Assembly: GCA_905200565.1 (NCBI GenBank)
Contig: CAJKKX010000161.1
Location: forward strand, 1-5,923
Reading direction: 5' to 3'
Source: an uncultured Lachnospiraceae bacterium
Lineage (GTDB): Bacteria > Bacillota_A > Clostridia > Lachnospirales > Lachnospiraceae
DNA length: 5,923 bases
Shown here: positions 5,552 to 5,923 of the stretch, in pieces
How the letters are laid out: each line of letters starts with the position of its first letter
Numbering within the stretch: the stretch's first letter is position 1
Program-made: the position numbers and the translations under genes
The notes under the pieces: generated by a model
Seen by the model: only the letters and a program-made list of their open reading frames with translations
Database searches by the model: none
What the model was told of the DNA's origin: nothing

Positions 5552-5581
5552 TATTATCTCCCTCCTTTTCTGAAAATATTC
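5552..5581 (-). promoter_or_regulatory. Forespore (sigma-F/sigma-G) promoter of the spoVA cluster
   Basis: On the minus strand GAATA (5581-5577) is followed 18 nt later by GATAATA (5558-5552). The sigma-G consensus known from B. subtilis is GHATR, 18 nt, CATnHTA; here all five -35 positions and six of seven -10 positions fit. The same bases also read as the sigma-F -10 GGnnAnAnT (GGAGATAAT) at 15 nt from the -35, the sigma-F spacing. B. subtilis spoVA is sigma-G dependent, so a forespore promoter is expected just here. The transcript would start near 5545, leaving a leader of about 45 nt to the 53-aa gene. The sequence fit is seen; the activity is inferred. Confidence 0.6.
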
Positions 5582-5595
5582 CAGATGTCAAACAT

Positions 5596-5629
5596 AAAAA
5601 TGCGGAGGAATCATGAAATCCTCCCCCGC
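5596..5629 (-). terminator. Candidate intrinsic terminator over the sigF stop codon
   Basis: On the plus strand GCGGAGGA (5602-5609) and TCCTCCCCCGC (5619-5629) pair through two blocks with a three-base bulge, with the sigF stop codon in the loop. In the minus-strand transcript the stem is followed by A and five U (5600-5596). It would separate the early spoIIA/sigF transcript from the later spoVA transcript, whose promoter begins 15 nt further on. The bulge and short U-run make it a partial rather than a strong terminator; some read-through is likely. Confidence 0.5.
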
Positions 5630-5923
5630 AGCTTTTTCAATATTTTCTTTTCATATCTTGATACCTGTACCTGGGACATTCCCAGCGCCTTTGCCACTTC
5701 CGTCTGTGTCTTTTCCTCAAAATACCGCATTCGAATCAGTGTCCGCTCCTCCTGCGGCAAGCCCTTGAGCAGCTCGTTTAAAACCATATGATTTAAAAGC
5801 TCCTCATTTGGATTTCTCTGATCTTCCAGCCTGTCCATCAGGGAAATCGCATTTCCGTCCCCCTGATAAATCGTTTTATGCAGGGATTCCACCTCTGCCG
5901 CCGCCTCCAGGGACGCTGCTCTC
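5611..5923 (-). CDS. sigF: RNA polymerase sigma-F (SpoIIAC), C-terminal part, 5' end outside window
   Basis: Sigma-F is the first forespore-specific sigma factor, held inactive by SpoIIAB and released by SpoIIAA after septation. The window contains the last 103 codons up to TGA 5611-5613. Visible are the end of region 3 with YQGDGNAISLMDRLED (matching the YEGDGdpItLmDqi pattern of the family), then region 4: LPQEERTLIRMRYFEEKTQTEVA as the first part of the helix-turn-helix and GMSQVQVSRYEKKILKKLR as the -35 recognition helix and tail. SQVQVSR is shared by sigma-F and sigma-G. I choose sigma-F because spoVAA follows directly, as in the spoIIA-spoVA order of Bacillus. sigG normally lies beside sigE and spoIIG. 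The spoIIAA and spoIIAB genes are expected just off the right edge. Confidence 0.92.
   Translation of the reverse strand, partial: RAASLEAAAEVESLHKTIYQGDGNAISLMDRLEDQRNPNEELLNHMVLNELLKGLPQEERTLIRMRYFEEKTQTEVAKALGMSQVQVSRYEKKILKKLRGRIS

Noticed and set aside
1..5923. CRISPR array, tRNA/rRNA genes, insertion sequence or phage genes
   Set aside because: No regularly spaced repeats, no tRNA-like cloverleaf, no transposase or integrase motifs and no terminal inverted repeats were seen.

Overview
This window reads as a chromosomal segment from an anaerobic, endospore-forming Firmicute of the class Clostridia, most likely Lachnospiraceae. The evidence is the arrangement of a sporulation sigma factor next to spoVA genes, strong AGGAGG-type ribosome sites, moderate GC content, and a two-gene ABC exporter of a style I recall from that family. 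The taxonomic call is from recall, not from a search. Every supported gene lies on the minus strand, so transcription runs from the right edge to the left edge. Plus-strand open frames look like shadows of these genes.

Right part (5923 to 3548): the 3' end of sigF (forespore sigma factor, region 4), a candidate terminator over its stop codon, a candidate forespore (sigma-F/sigma-G) promoter, and then a compact cluster. The cluster holds an overlooked 53-codon single-pass membrane protein gene, spoVAA, spoVAB, spoVAC and a 65-aa soluble protein of unknown function. The sigF-spoVA order is the same as in Bacillus subtilis. SpoVA proteins act in the inner forespore membrane, in dipicolinic acid (Ca-DPA) uptake during sporulation and release at germination. 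The cluster stops after spoVAC: spoVAD and spoVAE, expected next, are not present in this window.

Middle (3547 to 3344): a 204-bp AT-rich gap with a good vegetative promoter (TTGACT, 17 bp, TAATAT with an extended -10 TG). It is followed by a 26-bp imperfect palindrome and a T-run, which could be an intrinsic terminator/attenuator in the leader of the next operon, the end of the spoVA transcript, a repressor operator, or a mixture of these.

Left part (3343 to 1): two overlapping genes for the halves of a heterodimeric ABC exporter (type IV, TM287/288, LmrCD or BmrCD style). The first half carries a degenerate ATP site (Walker A with Ser in place of Gly, Asp for the catalytic Glu, Gln for the switch His). 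The second half has a canonical Walker A but an LSQGQ signature, and runs off the left edge just after that signature. The substrate cannot be told from sequence.

Nothing here is a clearly new system. The points most worth a second look are the 53-aa gene coupled to spoVAA, the absent spoVAD/AE with a 65-aa gene in their place, the forespore promoter, and the hairpin leader of the exporter operon.
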